From: Pyropia yezoensis
Lineage: Eukaryota; Rhodophyta; Bangiophyceae; Bangiales; Bangiaceae
Direction: 5' to 3'
NCBI GenBank assembly: GCA_009829735.1
Contig: CM020618.1
Location: forward strand, 13,312,568 to 13,376,567
DNA: 64,000 nt
Position 1 is the stretch's first letter. Each line of letters begins with the position of its first letter. The notes under the pieces are model-generated. The model ran no database searches. It was given only the letters and a program-made list of their open reading frames with translations, and was not told where the DNA came from. Shown here piece after piece: positions 49,193 through 59,274 of the stretch. A program made the position numbers and the translations under genes.

Positions 49193-51652
49193 ATGGCGGC
49201 CGTGTCACCAATGCCGCCGGCAGGGGTGGCCCCCCCGTCGCTGCCGACGGCGGCGTCACCGGCGGCGGCGCCGTCCCCTCGAGTGGCCGCCCGTAGCCGC
49301 CGCCGGTCGCGCCGATCGCGGGCCGCCGCCGCGGGCGCGCCCGCCACGACCACCGCCGCCGCCGTCGCTGCCCCCGCCGTCGCCGCCGCGGATGCCGCGG
49401 CCACCTCCCGGCACCTGCACCTGACCGCCGCAATGGCGGCCGCCAAGGGCGCCGCCGCCGCCACCATGGCCACCAGCAGGCACGTGCCGCCACTCCCGCC
49501 ATCGACGTTGGGGGCGGCGGGCCGGCCTGGCAACGCCCGCCACTCGGCGGCGGCGGTGGCGACGACGGCGGCAGCGGGGCCCCCTCGGCTGCCGACAGCT
49601 GGCCCCGCTGTGACAGCATCCCCCGTGGATCGTTCGTGGGCGCCCTCTAGCGGCGGTAGTGCCGCCGGTGGCCACCCTCGGCCGCCCGCCGGTGGTGGGG
49701 GTGGCCGCTACGTTCCCGGCATGGACCCCAGCGACGTGTCGGCCGATGAGCACGGCGGCAGTAGCGGCCGCCTGAGCAGCGTCCGGAGCGTTGGTAGCAG
49801 CGTTGGCGGCGGCACCTCGACGGTTGCCACCCGCACGGCCCCGTCCCCCCCGCTGGGCGGTATTGTTCGCCGTCGCCGTCCACGAGGAGGAGGTGGTGGC
49901 AGCGGCGGCGGCGGGGGTGGCGTCAGTGGGGATATGCTGCCGCCGCCGCCTCCACCACTATCCGTGGAAGAGTCCCCGCGGGGGAGGGCCGCTGCCGCCG
50001 CCGCTCACGCAGCATCGACGGACCGGGCAGCCGTGGCGGCCGCAGCGGCAGCCGCAGAGGTGGCCCACCCGCACCTGCTTGCTGCGGTGGCCGCAGCGGC
50101 GGCTGTCGCGTCCCGGGGTTTGGGCATGGTGCCGGCCCACTTGTCTGCGACAACCGCCCCCACCGCCGCTGCCACCGCCGCCGCCGCCGCCACTACTGCT
50201 GCTGCGCCGACAGCAGCTTACGTCGTCGACGCCGCCGACGACAGTGTGGCGGCCCTGCGCGAGCGCCTCGCAGCCGCGATGGCTGACGCTACGGCGGCAC
50301 GCGCGGATGCCGCCGAGTCGGTTGCCACGGCCGACGCGACGCTCCAACGGCTGGGTGGCGCCGTCGACGCGTGGGCCGTGGCCGTCCTGTCTGCGTTGGC
50401 CACCGTCGCCACCACGGCGGGCGTACCCGCGGGGTCAGGTGCGGGAGCGGTGGCCGCGGCGGCAGCCGCCGTGGTCGGGGGGGGGGGGGGGGGGGTCGCG
50501 CCGCCTCTCTCGGGGGGGGCAGACGGCGCGGCGGCTGCATGGCCCTCCCCCCGTGGGCCGCCACCGACGGGCACGGCGGCGGCAACGGCGGCAACGGCGG
50601 CGACGGCGGCGGCGGTGGCTTCTGCCGGCGGCAGTGGCAAGGGCGGCGTGCGACGGCTTTGCCAGGGCGTGTGGACGGTGTCGGCGGGTGAAGGGACGCG
50701 CGAGGAGTCCCCACCACTCCCCTGGTGGCCCGAACATCACCAGCGGATCGCGCAGCGGCCAGCCGCCGCGCCCGTGTCGGACGGGTGGCTGGCGCCTCCG
50801 TCGATTGTCAGCGGCGGTCGTCGGGAAGCAGCTGGGAGACTCGCCTCGCTGCCGGCCGCATCGGTGCCGTCGACGCCGTTCCGACCCACCAGCTCTGCAA
50901 CGAGTGGTTTTGATGTCAGCCTATTGACAGCGGCCGGCTTTCCCGTCGCCCATGGGGCCACCACGGACGAGGCAGACGATGGGCCTTTGTTTGTAGGTGA
51001 CGGTAGCCACAGCAGCCGAAGCAGCTGTAGCAGCCGAGGCAGCCGCTCCAGCTGCTATAGCACTAGCCGCTCCACTACTAGCGCCGCTCTCAACTCCCAG
51101 GTCCATCCTAGCTGCGGTGGCAGCCTCGGAACGTCCCGTGCGAGCACCGATACGGACTCGCTCGACAGCGAGCCGTCCCAGGCACTGTCACCATGGGCCT
51201 CTTCGCCTGTGGCTTCAGTGGCAGACAGGCCCGTCGCGCCTACGCCGTCGCGTCGACCACCGACCGCGGCAGCGACGGTATTGCCGCGGGTATCGTCCGG
51301 GGTGCTGCCCGCCATGAGAACGGCGAGCGCCGACGTGGGCCGCCCCTGGTCATCGACGACACAGCTGCAGGTGCCGCGCCCGGGGGTGGCGGCCGACCAC
51401 GGCGACGACGGTGCCGACAGCGGTGGCGAGGCGGCAGACGCCTCAGACGACGGCCTGTTTGCCGTCTTCCGCTCGGCGGTGGCTATTAGCTCGGTGCCAC
51501 GCCCGAGCGGGGCAGGGAGGATGGGCGGGTTGGGAGGGGCGGGAGCACCCCCCCCGACGGGCCAATGGGGGGCCGACTCGCGGCCTGGGGGAGGGCGGCC
51601 GGTGCGCATTTTCGGGCGCGCCGCGGCGGGTTTGACTGGGTTTCATGGGTGA
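49193..51652 (+). CDS. hypothetical Ala/Ser/Pro-rich protein
   Basis: Unrecognised 819-residue protein. The frame is open for 2.46 kb with an ATG in fair context (CCTCATGGCGG). Residues 1-330 are Ala/Pro/Gly-rich with basic patches (RSRRRSRRSR). Residues about 345-400 form a likely coiled coil (DDSVAALRERLAAAMADATA). A Trp-containing piece follows (LCQGVWTVSAGEG; PPLPWWPEHHQRI). The rest is Ser-rich and disordered (HSSRSSCSSRGSRSSCYSTS), with an Asp-rich segment near residue 760 and a basic Gly-rich end. Part of the minus strand is also open but broken up. It converges with ARP4. Function unknown; possibly a scaffold or regulatory protein, by composition only. Confidence 0.55.
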   Translation: MAAVSPMPPAGVAPPSLPTAASPAAAPSPRVAARSRRRSRRSRAAAAGAPATTTAAAVAAPAVAAADAAATSRHLHLTAAMAAAKGAAAATMATSRHVPPLPPSTLGAAGRPGNARHSAAAVATTAAAGPPRLPTAGPAVTASPVDRSWAPSSGGSAAGGHPRPPAGGGGGRYVPGMDPSDVSADEHGGSSGRLSSVRSVGSSVGGGTSTVATRTAPSPPLGGIVRRRRPRGGGGGSGGGGGGVSGDMLPPPPPPLSVEESPRGRAAAAAAHAASTDRAAVAAAAAAAEVAHPHLLAAVAAAAAVASRGLGMVPAHLSATTAPTAAATAAAAATTAAAPTAAYVVDAADDSVAALRERLAAAMADATAARADAAESVATADATLQRLGGAVDAWAVAVLSALATVATTAGVPAGSGAGAVAAAAAAVVGGGGGGVAPPLSGGADGAAAAWPSPRGPPPTGTAAATAATAATAAAVASAGGSGKGGVRRLCQGVWTVSAGEGTREESPPLPWWPEHHQRIAQRPAAAPVSDGWLAPPSIVSGGRREAAGRLASLPAASVPSTPFRPTSSATSGFDVSLLTAAGFPVAHGATTDEADDGPLFVGDGSHSSRSSCSSRGSRSSCYSTSRSTTSAALNSQVHPSCGGSLGTSRASTDTDSLDSEPSQALSPWASSPVASVADRPVAPTPSRRPPTAAATVLPRVSSGVLPAMRTASADVGRPWSSTTQLQVPRPGVAADHGDDGADSGGEAADASDDGLFAVFRSAVAISSVPRPSGAGRMGGLGGAGAPPPTGQWGADSRPGGGRPVRIFGRAAAGLTGFHG

Positions 51653-52364
51653 CAGTGCCGACATTGTCGGCTTGGGGAGGAGGGGGGGGCGGCGGGTGCA
51701 GGATGGCGGCGGCAGAAACAGCAAGCGGGACGAGACGTACTATCTATTTTGTCTTTGTCATTGATCAGTGGCCGCTGATCGCAGCGCTTTTTGTTGCCAA
51801 GGTCAAGGACAAGGGGGCATGACCATACATTGAATTGAGCAGAGAGAGCAAACGTGCGCAGCTGTATAGAATATAGCCTAACTACTTGCGTGCTTTTCCT
51901 GACTTCGACCGTGTGTACAGTACGTACCGTATATGCGAGAGTACAGCATGCATATTCTACCCTTCGTTGCCTGCCTGATGGGGCCGGCAGAGCCGCCGGT
52001 CCCCACTCATGGCAGAAGCAAAGTGACTGGCGGACCTCCGACCGCGGTCGCGGTCGACCAGTGGGGACCAGTGGGGACCTGTGGGGATCCGCGATGGCCA
52101 ACAAAGCTCGGTCCAACTCGGTGGCGGGACACAGTGCTCGAGTGCCGCCGCCGAGCGACCGGCTATGACAGAAAACCAGCAGGCCTGCGAGAGTGAGGCA
52201 CAATAGAGTAGTGATGGCGCGTACATACAAGGCGCACCAAAAAATCAAAAAGGAGACCTCCAAACGGGCACAGCCGACCCCCCCTCCGCCCTCCCGACCG
52301 CCCCCCCCCGCCAAAACCGACGACCCTCCCCCTACTGGCATTTTCTGGTTCCACCGCCCTCCCT
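51653..52364. other. convergent 3' spacer between hypothetical gene and ARP4
   Basis: About 710 bp with balanced composition through 51700-52250. Contains three 10-bp tandem units (GACCAGTGGG, GACCAGTGGG, GACCTGTGGG) at 52056-52085, and a repeated CTACTGGCATTTT word near 52331 and 52369. No gene recognised. Confidence 0.5.
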
Positions 52365-54026
52365 CTACTGGCATTTTTGGTGGACTACCCGCTCGCCCTC
52401 CTCCTCCCACTCGCGGCGCCCCACCCAGAGGGCCCCAAACGTGCCCAGGCTGGCCATGATGCTCCCGCCAATCCACGCGCCCGCCCCCCGCTCCACCACC
52501 CCCGGCGGCGGCGGCACCACCCGGCACTTGTACATTTGAGGGCACGCGGCGGTGAGGGAGCGGCCAAACGCGTCGACGAGGCCGCGCGTCACCACCCCCC
52601 CCCCCGCGAGCACCACCGCCGCGTACAGGTCCCGCCGCACGTCCACATCGCACCGCGCAATCACCGACGCGGCCTGGTAGGGGAGGGACTCGGCCGCGGC
52701 AATGGCGACCGCGGCGCTCACCCCGCCGCCGCCCCCATCCTCGTCGCCGTCGACGTCAACGTCGCCGTCAGCTGCAGCAGCATAGGCGGCGAGCAGCGGC
52801 GCCGCGGGCGCGACAAGCCGCCCGCCGAGGGCGGTCAGCGCCGCCGTCGGCACACGCACAATCTGGCCATCGGGGAGCTCGTACGGGGTGGTGGCGCCGT
52901 CGGGGGGGGGCGCCGCGCCGGGGGGGGGGATGTAGAGGAGCGCCGCCTTGGCATCCTCGGCGACCCGCGAGCGGTACCAGGCCGTGTGGGCGGCCGTGAC
53001 ACCCGGCACGGGGGGGACTGGTACCACGTCGTACTTGCGGGGCCCCGACGGGACCGCCGCGGGGGGCAGCGGGGGGGGGGCCTCCCCCTTGACCGCCCCG
53101 TCGGCGGCGGCGGCGCCACTGCTTGGCGGCACCCTCGGGTCGGCGGCGGCGGCGGCGGCAGCGGCGGCGGTGGTGGTGGGGGCAGCGGCGGCGGCGGCGT
53201 CCCCCCCCCCCCCCCGGGGCCGCTTGGTAAACTCGTGGCCCGCACGTACGTCCCCCCCCGCGGCGGCGGTGAGGAGGTCCCCGACGGCGGCGGTCATGGC
53301 GTCCCCCCCCAGGGTACCCACGCCGCCACTCTTGTGGAGGGCGTAGCCCTCAACGACGGGCGTCACCGCCACCCCCCCCGCGCCCACGTCCACCACCAGC
53401 GCGGTGGTGCGGGCGGCGGCAAAGGCGGCCGTGACGGCGCCACGGGCAAAGAAGAGGCCCGGCACGCCCTCCCCTTCAAACGTCAGCTCCGCGACGGTTG
53501 ACCGCTCTGGCGTCGACCACCGGCGGCTGGGTTCGACGAGCATCAGCGGCGGCACGTCGGGCGCCACCGCCGACGGCGGGAAGCGGATGGTCGACAGCGC
53601 CGACCGGAGGACCGCCGTAAAGGCGGGGAAGGACGCAATGGGCGTCGCGCCCGCCGCGTCGGGGGGGGCGTACACCCGCGTAATGTCCGTGGTGCGGCCG
53701 CCCGCGCGGTGGAGGGCGTCGCCAACGAGCGGCGGCGGTGGGGGGTGCCCGCCGACCGCCTCTGCCCCCCCAGCCACCGCCGCCGCCGTCGCCGCCGCCG
53801 CCGCTGCATCTCCACCGCCGCCACCGTCACCGCCGCTGCTGCTGCCGCCGCCGCCTCCGCCGCCGCCGCCGCCGCCGGGTGGCGCCAGCGGCGTGCCCAC
53901 CGCCGACGGGATGAGCGCCAGCGGGTGGTCGTCACCCGCGTACCCGGCACGTGTGTAGAGGGAGCCGCTGTCAATGACGACCGCGGTGACATCGTCGCCG
54001 CCGAGCGTCTTTCCGACGCCAGACAT
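52365..54026 (-). CDS. ARP4: actin-related protein 4 (BAF53/ACTL6 type)
   Basis: Nuclear actin-related protein found in SWI/SNF, INO80/SWR1 and NuA4 complexes, where it pairs with nuclear actin. From ATG 54026 the start MSGVGKTLGGDDVTAVVIDS (GSLYTRAGYAGDD following) matches the ACTL6 N-terminus. Other features: PPLMLVEPSRRWSTPERSTV, LTFEGEGVPGLFFARGAVTA, LVVDVGAGGVAVTPVVEGYA, VVLAGGGVVTRGLVDAFGRS, and the diagnostic ARP4 end SLGTFGALWVGRREWEEEG with a final QKCQ. Gly/Ala-rich inserts lengthen it to 553 aa versus about 430. The conserved N-terminus favours 54026; an in-frame ATG at 54110 would add a Pro/Thr/Ala-rich leader. No introns seen. Confidence 0.92.
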   Translation of the reverse strand: MSGVGKTLGGDDVTAVVIDSGSLYTRAGYAGDDHPLALIPSAVGTPLAPPGGGGGGGGGGGSSSGGDGGGGGDAAAAAATAAAVAGGAEAVGGHPPPPPLVGDALHRAGGRTTDITRVYAPPDAAGATPIASFPAFTAVLRSALSTIRFPPSAVAPDVPPLMLVEPSRRWSTPERSTVAELTFEGEGVPGLFFARGAVTAAFAAARTTALVVDVGAGGVAVTPVVEGYALHKSGGVGTLGGDAMTAAVGDLLTAAAGGDVRAGHEFTKRPRGGGGDAAAAAAPTTTAAAAAAAAADPRVPPSSGAAAADGAVKGEAPPPLPPAAVPSGPRKYDVVPVPPVPGVTAAHTAWYRSRVAEDAKAALLYIPPPGAAPPPDGATTPYELPDGQIVRVPTAALTALGGRLVAPAAPLLAAYAAAADGDVDVDGDEDGGGGGVSAAVAIAAAESLPYQAASVIARCDVDVRRDLYAAVVLAGGGVVTRGLVDAFGRSLTAACPQMYKCRVVPPPPGVVERGAGAWIGGSIMASLGTFGALWVGRREWEEEGERVVHQKCQ

Positions 54027-55724
54027 GGCGGCGGCAGCGGCCGCCGCGGCAGCCACCACCCCTGGCGGGGTGGTGGTGGTGGGGGGGGGGGGGGGGGCGG
54101 GGTTAGCCAATCTTCAAGTGGGTCACACCCTTATCGCGGAGGGGTGTGGATGTCGGCAGCGGATACGGAAAGCCAAATGGGTGAGCAAGGGTTACCCGCG
54201 GGGGGGTTGGGGGGGGGGGGGGGGGGGGGAAGCAACCGTGGTGGATGGGGACGGCCGCGGCCGCACCGCAGGCACCACGTGGGGCGACGCGAGGCGGCCG
54301 CCACAGCTGTAGTGCAGCGCGCGCGCCATGATGACCGAACGAGACGGGATCCGAGCATGGCCACCACGCCATCCACCAACATGGATGACGGGGGGTGCTA
54401 CAAATTGAAAGATCTCGTGTTCCTCAGGGGGAAGACGTCGCGCGCATGAGGGGCGTGGGGGGGGGGGCATGGTTCATGTGAGAAGAGGCGCAAGTGCATG
54501 AAAAGCCTTGGTGCTTTTTAGCTTGTCGGGCTGACCGCCCCCGCTCCTCCTGAGGGCCCCTCAAAGTCGGTCCCCACAATACCTTGCGCCATTCCAACAC
54601 CACATTCTCCCCCCTCCCGCTGCACCAGAAGTACCCCGCCCCGCCGCGCGCATCGCTACTGCCCATCGGTGCCGCCGCGCCCGACCCCCTGCGCCCGCAA
54701 CAGAAAAAAAAAAAGCCTGCGCAGGCGCGGGCACCGGCGCTGGTGGCGCAAGCACCACCGCCACTACAGCCGCCGCCGCCCACTCCACTCCAGGTGTAAC
54801 AGTGACTTTACCCCGCCCGTCTTCCCCTCACGCAGACGAACGCGAGCCCCGTACCCCCATCCAGCTATCAATTCTCTCGCCATCGCCGCAGATGCCCGCG
54901 CCCAAAAACGCGTGACCGGATTCCCCTCAACGAAGCAATCAACGTCCCCTCCCCGCCCCCCGCCAAAAACGGACGCCACAGCCCCTTAGAACGCTCTCCC
55001 TGCGGCCCAAGCGCGGCTGCCGCCACCACACCCCTCAGCCCAAACACCGACCTCGCAGTCCCCACCGACTGGCCCCCCCCTCACGAAGCGCCACCATCGT
55101 CCCCCCGCCCTCCCCCTGATACCGTTCCCGCGGCCACCTGCCCCCCTCCCCCCCACTCCCCCAGACACCTGCGCCACCATTGCCCCCCCCGTAAAAACGT
55201 AGCCACAGTCGCATGTGGCCTGCCCCCACCACACCAAACCGTCCACGCGACCGCCTGCTGCCCACTCCCCCCCCCGCTGAACACTTTCGCCGCCACTACC
55301 CCCCCCAAAACACGTCGCCACAGCCGCCTGTGGCCTGCCCGCCGTTACGGCCGCGTCGGCAGCCGCCGCGGCGGCCGCCGTGACAGCCGTGTAGGCGTTG
55401 GTCGCCGCCGCCGCGGCGTCGGCCGCCGCCGCGGAGGCCGCCGTCGCCATCGGCACCGCCTCGGTCACGACCGACGCCGCGTCGGCCGCTGCGGCTTGCT
55501 TCACAGGCACCACGGTAGGCGGGGTGGCCGCCACCGCGGGCAACGGCACTGGCGGGGCGACGGCCTCCACCCCCTCGGCTACCGCGCCCGCGGTCGCAAC
55601 CGACTCCACCTGTACCGTCGCCGTCGCAATCGCCGCCGCCGTCTTCTCCCTCCCCTGCCCCGCAAACTCGTCGTCGTCGCCGCCGCCGCCCTCGTCGCCG
55701 TCGCTGTCCTTGCCGCCGTGACCG

Positions 55725-55764
<40 letters not shown>

Positions 55765-56910
55765 TGCCGCCGCTGCCGCCGCTGCTACCGTTGCCGTCAC
55801 TGTCGCCGTCGCCGTCGTCGCCGTCGTCGCTGTCGTCGTCCTCGTCGCTGTCGTCGCCGTCGTCGCCTTCGTCGCCGTCGTCGACGTCCCCACAGTCGTC
55901 GACGCCGACCACGGCACCAGCCCCACCCCCCGTCTCGCGGCCCCCCCACCGAGCGTGCCCCCCTCCGGCTGTCCCGTTTGATGAGCACGCGTGCTGCGGT
56001 TTCCCGGATGGGATCCACCGCGCCCCTTGTTGGGCCCTTTACACCGGGTCATACCGTGAAGGCACCTGATTGGCGCAGGCCCGTGGCCCGAAGGTTCTCG
56101 GAGGCTTGAGAAAAGTATGCTTGATGTATCTTTTTTGTGCAACCTACCATAGTCAAGAGCCCCAGCCCCATTCTCGAGTCGTACGGCTTTTCAAGGGCAG
56201 CCCTGATCTGTGGTTGGCTCCGAGACTGTTTCAGGCCCCCAAAAGCTCCAAACACCCACGGAAGTCATTTGCTCGACGCTGGTTGGTGCGTCGTGTAAAA
56301 AGAAAGCTACAGGGTCAAACTCTTTCTCCTCCAAAACGTCCTCATCAAGACTGGGCGCTGGCGCGTTGCCGGGCGGGTCGGGTGCACCGGGCTGCTTCAC
56401 GTTCTTCTTGTGACTTTTGACAGTCGTCTCGGCAGACGCCACGCGGTCCGCGGCCCACTGCTCCATCTCCTGCAGTGCGCGTGAATCTGTAGCAATATGG
56501 ATGACCGCATTGTGACCCTAATGTAGGGGGACTACCTAATCCTTAACTGTCAAGTTGGGAGTTCGTATTGGTCACGGTATCTACGAGTTATGTATGACCG
56601 GAGGGACTTGCCTCTTGGGGTGGAGGGTAGTTAGTGGTGTCTCCGAGGGTTTATAACGAGGGGGCCGGCGGCGAATCCAACGCCGGCCATGGTAGAACAA
56701 CAAACCCCTCCCATTTGGGCTCCCATCTTGGTCCCGTGGCCTGCGCTCCAAGGACAGCAACCTTGGCCTCCCAGTGACGTTGGTGCCGATCCCCCCTGGT
56801 GAGTGTTCCCTGAGAGCGGACGAGCAACGGCTTCCTATTGTGCTACAGCATCCCCGGCCGTCGTTGACCGGCGGTGCGTCTCGTTGCCACGCAATCGCTT
56901 GTCACCGGGC
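54027..56910. other. ARP4 upstream region and unassigned DNA
   Basis: The first 400 bp is probably ARP4's promoter, with G runs at 54081-54097 and 54210-54229. 54450-55650 has overlapping Ala-rich frames with no recognised protein. A trinucleotide tract lies at 55664-55885. From 56050 to 56900 the composition becomes balanced. A minus-strand frame at 56191-56466 (MEQWAADRVASAETTVKSHK) looks protein-like but is unrecognised and may belong to the flanking transposon-type unit. Confidence 0.4.
55664..55885 (+). repeat. GTC/GCC trinucleotide tract
   Basis: About 220 bp made almost wholly of GTC and GCC triplets on the + strand. Read on the minus strand it would be an Asp/Gly-rich stretch (GDDGDDSDEDDDSDD), but the minus frame lacks an ATG and has no recognisable flanking domain. 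A simple repeat is the safest call. Confidence 0.7.
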
Positions 56911-59274
56911 TTAACAGCGCGGCGGGCCCCGGCGGTGTTGACCCCTCGCCAGGGCCGCCTCCGAGCTGGGCGCACAGGCATTGGACGCCTGCTGTACCAA
57001 CGCCAGGCACGTTCCCAGAGCCGAGTCCGCTGTCAAGCGCGCCCCAGCCTGGTTGCAATACCCGTGCCACGCCACCAATGCCTGCTCCCCATATATCCCA
57101 ACGCTTCCATAGCGACGGAGGAAGCCGGGCACGTGGTGGGCAAGCGTGTGCAGCTTTACACTGACGCTCACCCAGGGGAAGGCTCGCTGCAGCGGGGGCA
57201 CGAAGTTGACCGCGGCGCGCTCAAACCTCTTGATGTCTGACCGAGGGATGACCTCCGCCCGGTTTAGCACCCGCACCATAGCAGCCCCGCTCGCCCACGC
57301 GTCTCGCATGACGGACACGTCCTTCTCGGACAGGTGCGGTGCCAACGTATCGCAGACAAGGGTGGCCTTGTCAGCAATCAAATGACACGACCGCCCCTCA
57401 AATCCGTCGCCATGATAGGGGACTGGGCGTACGCGCACATCAGCCAATAGTGCCGTCCCGACCGCAGTGGCGGCCGCCAGCCCAGTCGCCGCACCTCCGC
57501 GGGCCACCGACGCTGTAGCCCCGAGCTGGAGAAGGAACGGCGTCACGCCCAGTGTCAGGTGGAGGGGGATGGGGACCAGGGCGTCGGGGGCCACCGGGAA
57601 GACAGGGCGCCTTTCAATGGAGAGGTGCTCCTTAAGGCGGTGTGGCGCTGGCAGCGTCTCGTAGCCGCCGTCTGCGCAATCTACCATCATCCTCAACGCG
57701 TGCGCGAGGGTCCGCAGTGCCCGCGTCCTCTCCTGCACCCGCTGCATGCTGCTAAGCTGCTCAGCCTCTGCGCTGCTGTTGGCCGACGGTCGTCGGACCT
57801 TCTGACGCCACAGGCAGCTCATGTGGGAGGAGGCTCCCTTGTGCCCGCAAAAGGTAGATAGGAACGCAAAATCTCCGTTCATGAGCAGCCGCACGGCCCG
57901 CCTACGCCCGCTGACGGTCACCCCGCTGGATAAGAGCTCCCATAGGTCGCCGACCCATGGGCCAATCATTGAGTTCACCTCCTCAGGCCCGTCCTTGATG
58001 CATGGATACGTAGCGAGGAGAAGGGAGTTCTGGCGCCGCTGGGGGGTCGGCTGGTTGGCAACTGTCAGCCCTAGCTTGCATGAGCTCTCAGTACCGCCCT
58101 TGTCAAGGCCCAGGCACACGTGCACGTCAGCCGTCGCATCACCATGGGTGATGTGCGGGCCCGCTTGCCCGGCAAAGTCCGACGTGTGCGGCACTGGTCT
58201 GCCGTCAGTGCCATAGACGTGGCGCTCCACAAAGAGCCCACATTTGACGAGATCTCCAAGGAGGCACTCGAGCGCTCCCCGGAGGCTCACGAACCGAGCG
58301 CCCAGCTCATTCGCTACCGCCCGCTTCCCCGGCTGCTCAGTCACGGCCTGCTCCTCGGCCCGCATCAGCTCTCGGCTCAGCAAGCCGCTGTCCTTGCCGC
58401 CGAGGGCGCGCCGCAATTTGGTCCACTGGACGCCGCTCAGCTGCACGCTTGCCATCAGTTGCGCCTGCACTGGAGGGGGGAGTCGTAACCGGCCATGGGT
58501 GGGGACCACCGACACTGCCTCGCCTCGCTGCGACAATGGGAGGAGAGCCTTAAGCTCCTCTTGGTACGTGGGGCCCCCACGTTCCACCAGAATAAAGAGC
58601 GCATCAGAGGCGTGCTTGGCTCTGCGGCGTAGCTGCCGAGGCCCTTCCACTGCCTGGCGCGCCGTGGGCGCCAGGATGTACCGCCGGTTCACTCCATTCT
58701 TGAACACAAAAGAAATTTCAGATGGCTTGGTGGCGCGCAGGTGGACCTCCAGCAGCTTTTCAAAGCAGGCCAGCTCGGGGGGAGTCAAAGTGTCGTAGCG
58801 TTCAAGGATGCCCATTAGCTGCACTTGGACAGGCACCGCCGGCTGATTGGCGGCCACGGCCGCCAGCTTGTCCAATCCGGATGACGCGGGGCGTACCTTC
58901 TTGGCAGCTCGGCTCGCCCGCTCGCTGATCGTCCGACAGCCGGCACACACCTTCTCCCGCTCAGCCATTGGAAGAGCCATCTGAGCCCCTGCCTTGTCAA
59001 GGCCCCACAGGCAGGGCAAAATGCCTGGGGCCGGGGCGTAGCGGGCCGTTGTGGGGGTGCCACTGGCGTGCCTCGTCGAGCGACAGTCGTCCGAACGTGC
59101 TCGCTTGGACCGACCGCTGCCGCGGCGGTCCCTCGGGTAGCACCGGTTACACAGACCGAGGGTCACACCCGACGGGTGCACGTGTCCGGCGCGCTTGTTT
59201 TTGCTCTCCAAAAGCTCTGCGCCCACACAGTGCGCGCGCTGATCATCCCTGTTCATGGTGGCCATGGTTGCCAA
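56911..59274 (-). CDS. DDE-transposase-like protein, superfamily not identified
   Basis: A 787-residue protein resembling the large uncharacterised transposase-like proteins common in animals and algae. The N-terminus has Cys pairs suited to zinc binding (LCNRC near 42-45, VCAGC near 109-113). A candidate RNase H-like core has D391 (CLGLDKGGTESSCKLG), D468 (RLLMNGDFAFLSTFCG, followed by SSHMSCLW), and E730 (GSVGIYGEQALVAWHGYCN). Between them lie PLHLTLGVTPFLLQLG and VPYHGDGFEGRSCHL, which fit that family. So the triad appears complete, though I assign it by pattern only. The frame is open for 2.36 kb, suggesting recent activity or selection. Coding-like sequence in a second frame upstream (59275-59495) may be another exon or unit. 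Terminal inverted repeats were not located. Confidence 0.6.
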   Translation of the reverse strand: MATMATMNRDDQRAHCVGAELLESKNKRAGHVHPSGVTLGLCNRCYPRDRRGSGRSKRARSDDCRSTRHASGTPTTARYAPAPGILPCLWGLDKAGAQMALPMAEREKVCAGCRTISERASRAAKKVRPASSGLDKLAAVAANQPAVPVQVQLMGILERYDTLTPPELACFEKLLEVHLRATKPSEISFVFKNGVNRRYILAPTARQAVEGPRQLRRRAKHASDALFILVERGGPTYQEELKALLPLSQRGEAVSVVPTHGRLRLPPPVQAQLMASVQLSGVQWTKLRRALGGKDSGLLSRELMRAEEQAVTEQPGKRAVANELGARFVSLRGALECLLGDLVKCGLFVERHVYGTDGRPVPHTSDFAGQAGPHITHGDATADVHVCLGLDKGGTESSCKLGLTVANQPTPQRRQNSLLLATYPCIKDGPEEVNSMIGPWVGDLWELLSSGVTVSGRRRAVRLLMNGDFAFLSTFCGHKGASSHMSCLWRQKVRRPSANSSAEAEQLSSMQRVQERTRALRTLAHALRMMVDCADGGYETLPAPHRLKEHLSIERRPVFPVAPDALVPIPLHLTLGVTPFLLQLGATASVARGGAATGLAAATAVGTALLADVRVRPVPYHGDGFEGRSCHLIADKATLVCDTLAPHLSEKDVSVMRDAWASGAAMVRVLNRAEVIPRSDIKRFERAAVNFVPPLQRAFPWVSVSVKLHTLAHHVPGFLRRYGSVGIYGEQALVAWHGYCNQAGARLTADSALGTCLALVQQASNACAPSSEAALARGQHRRGPPRC

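Noticed and set aside
54986-55912. Asp/Gly-rich minus-strand protein
   Set aside because: No ATG at its start and built on a GTC/GCC trinucleotide repeat; no domain elsewhere in it.
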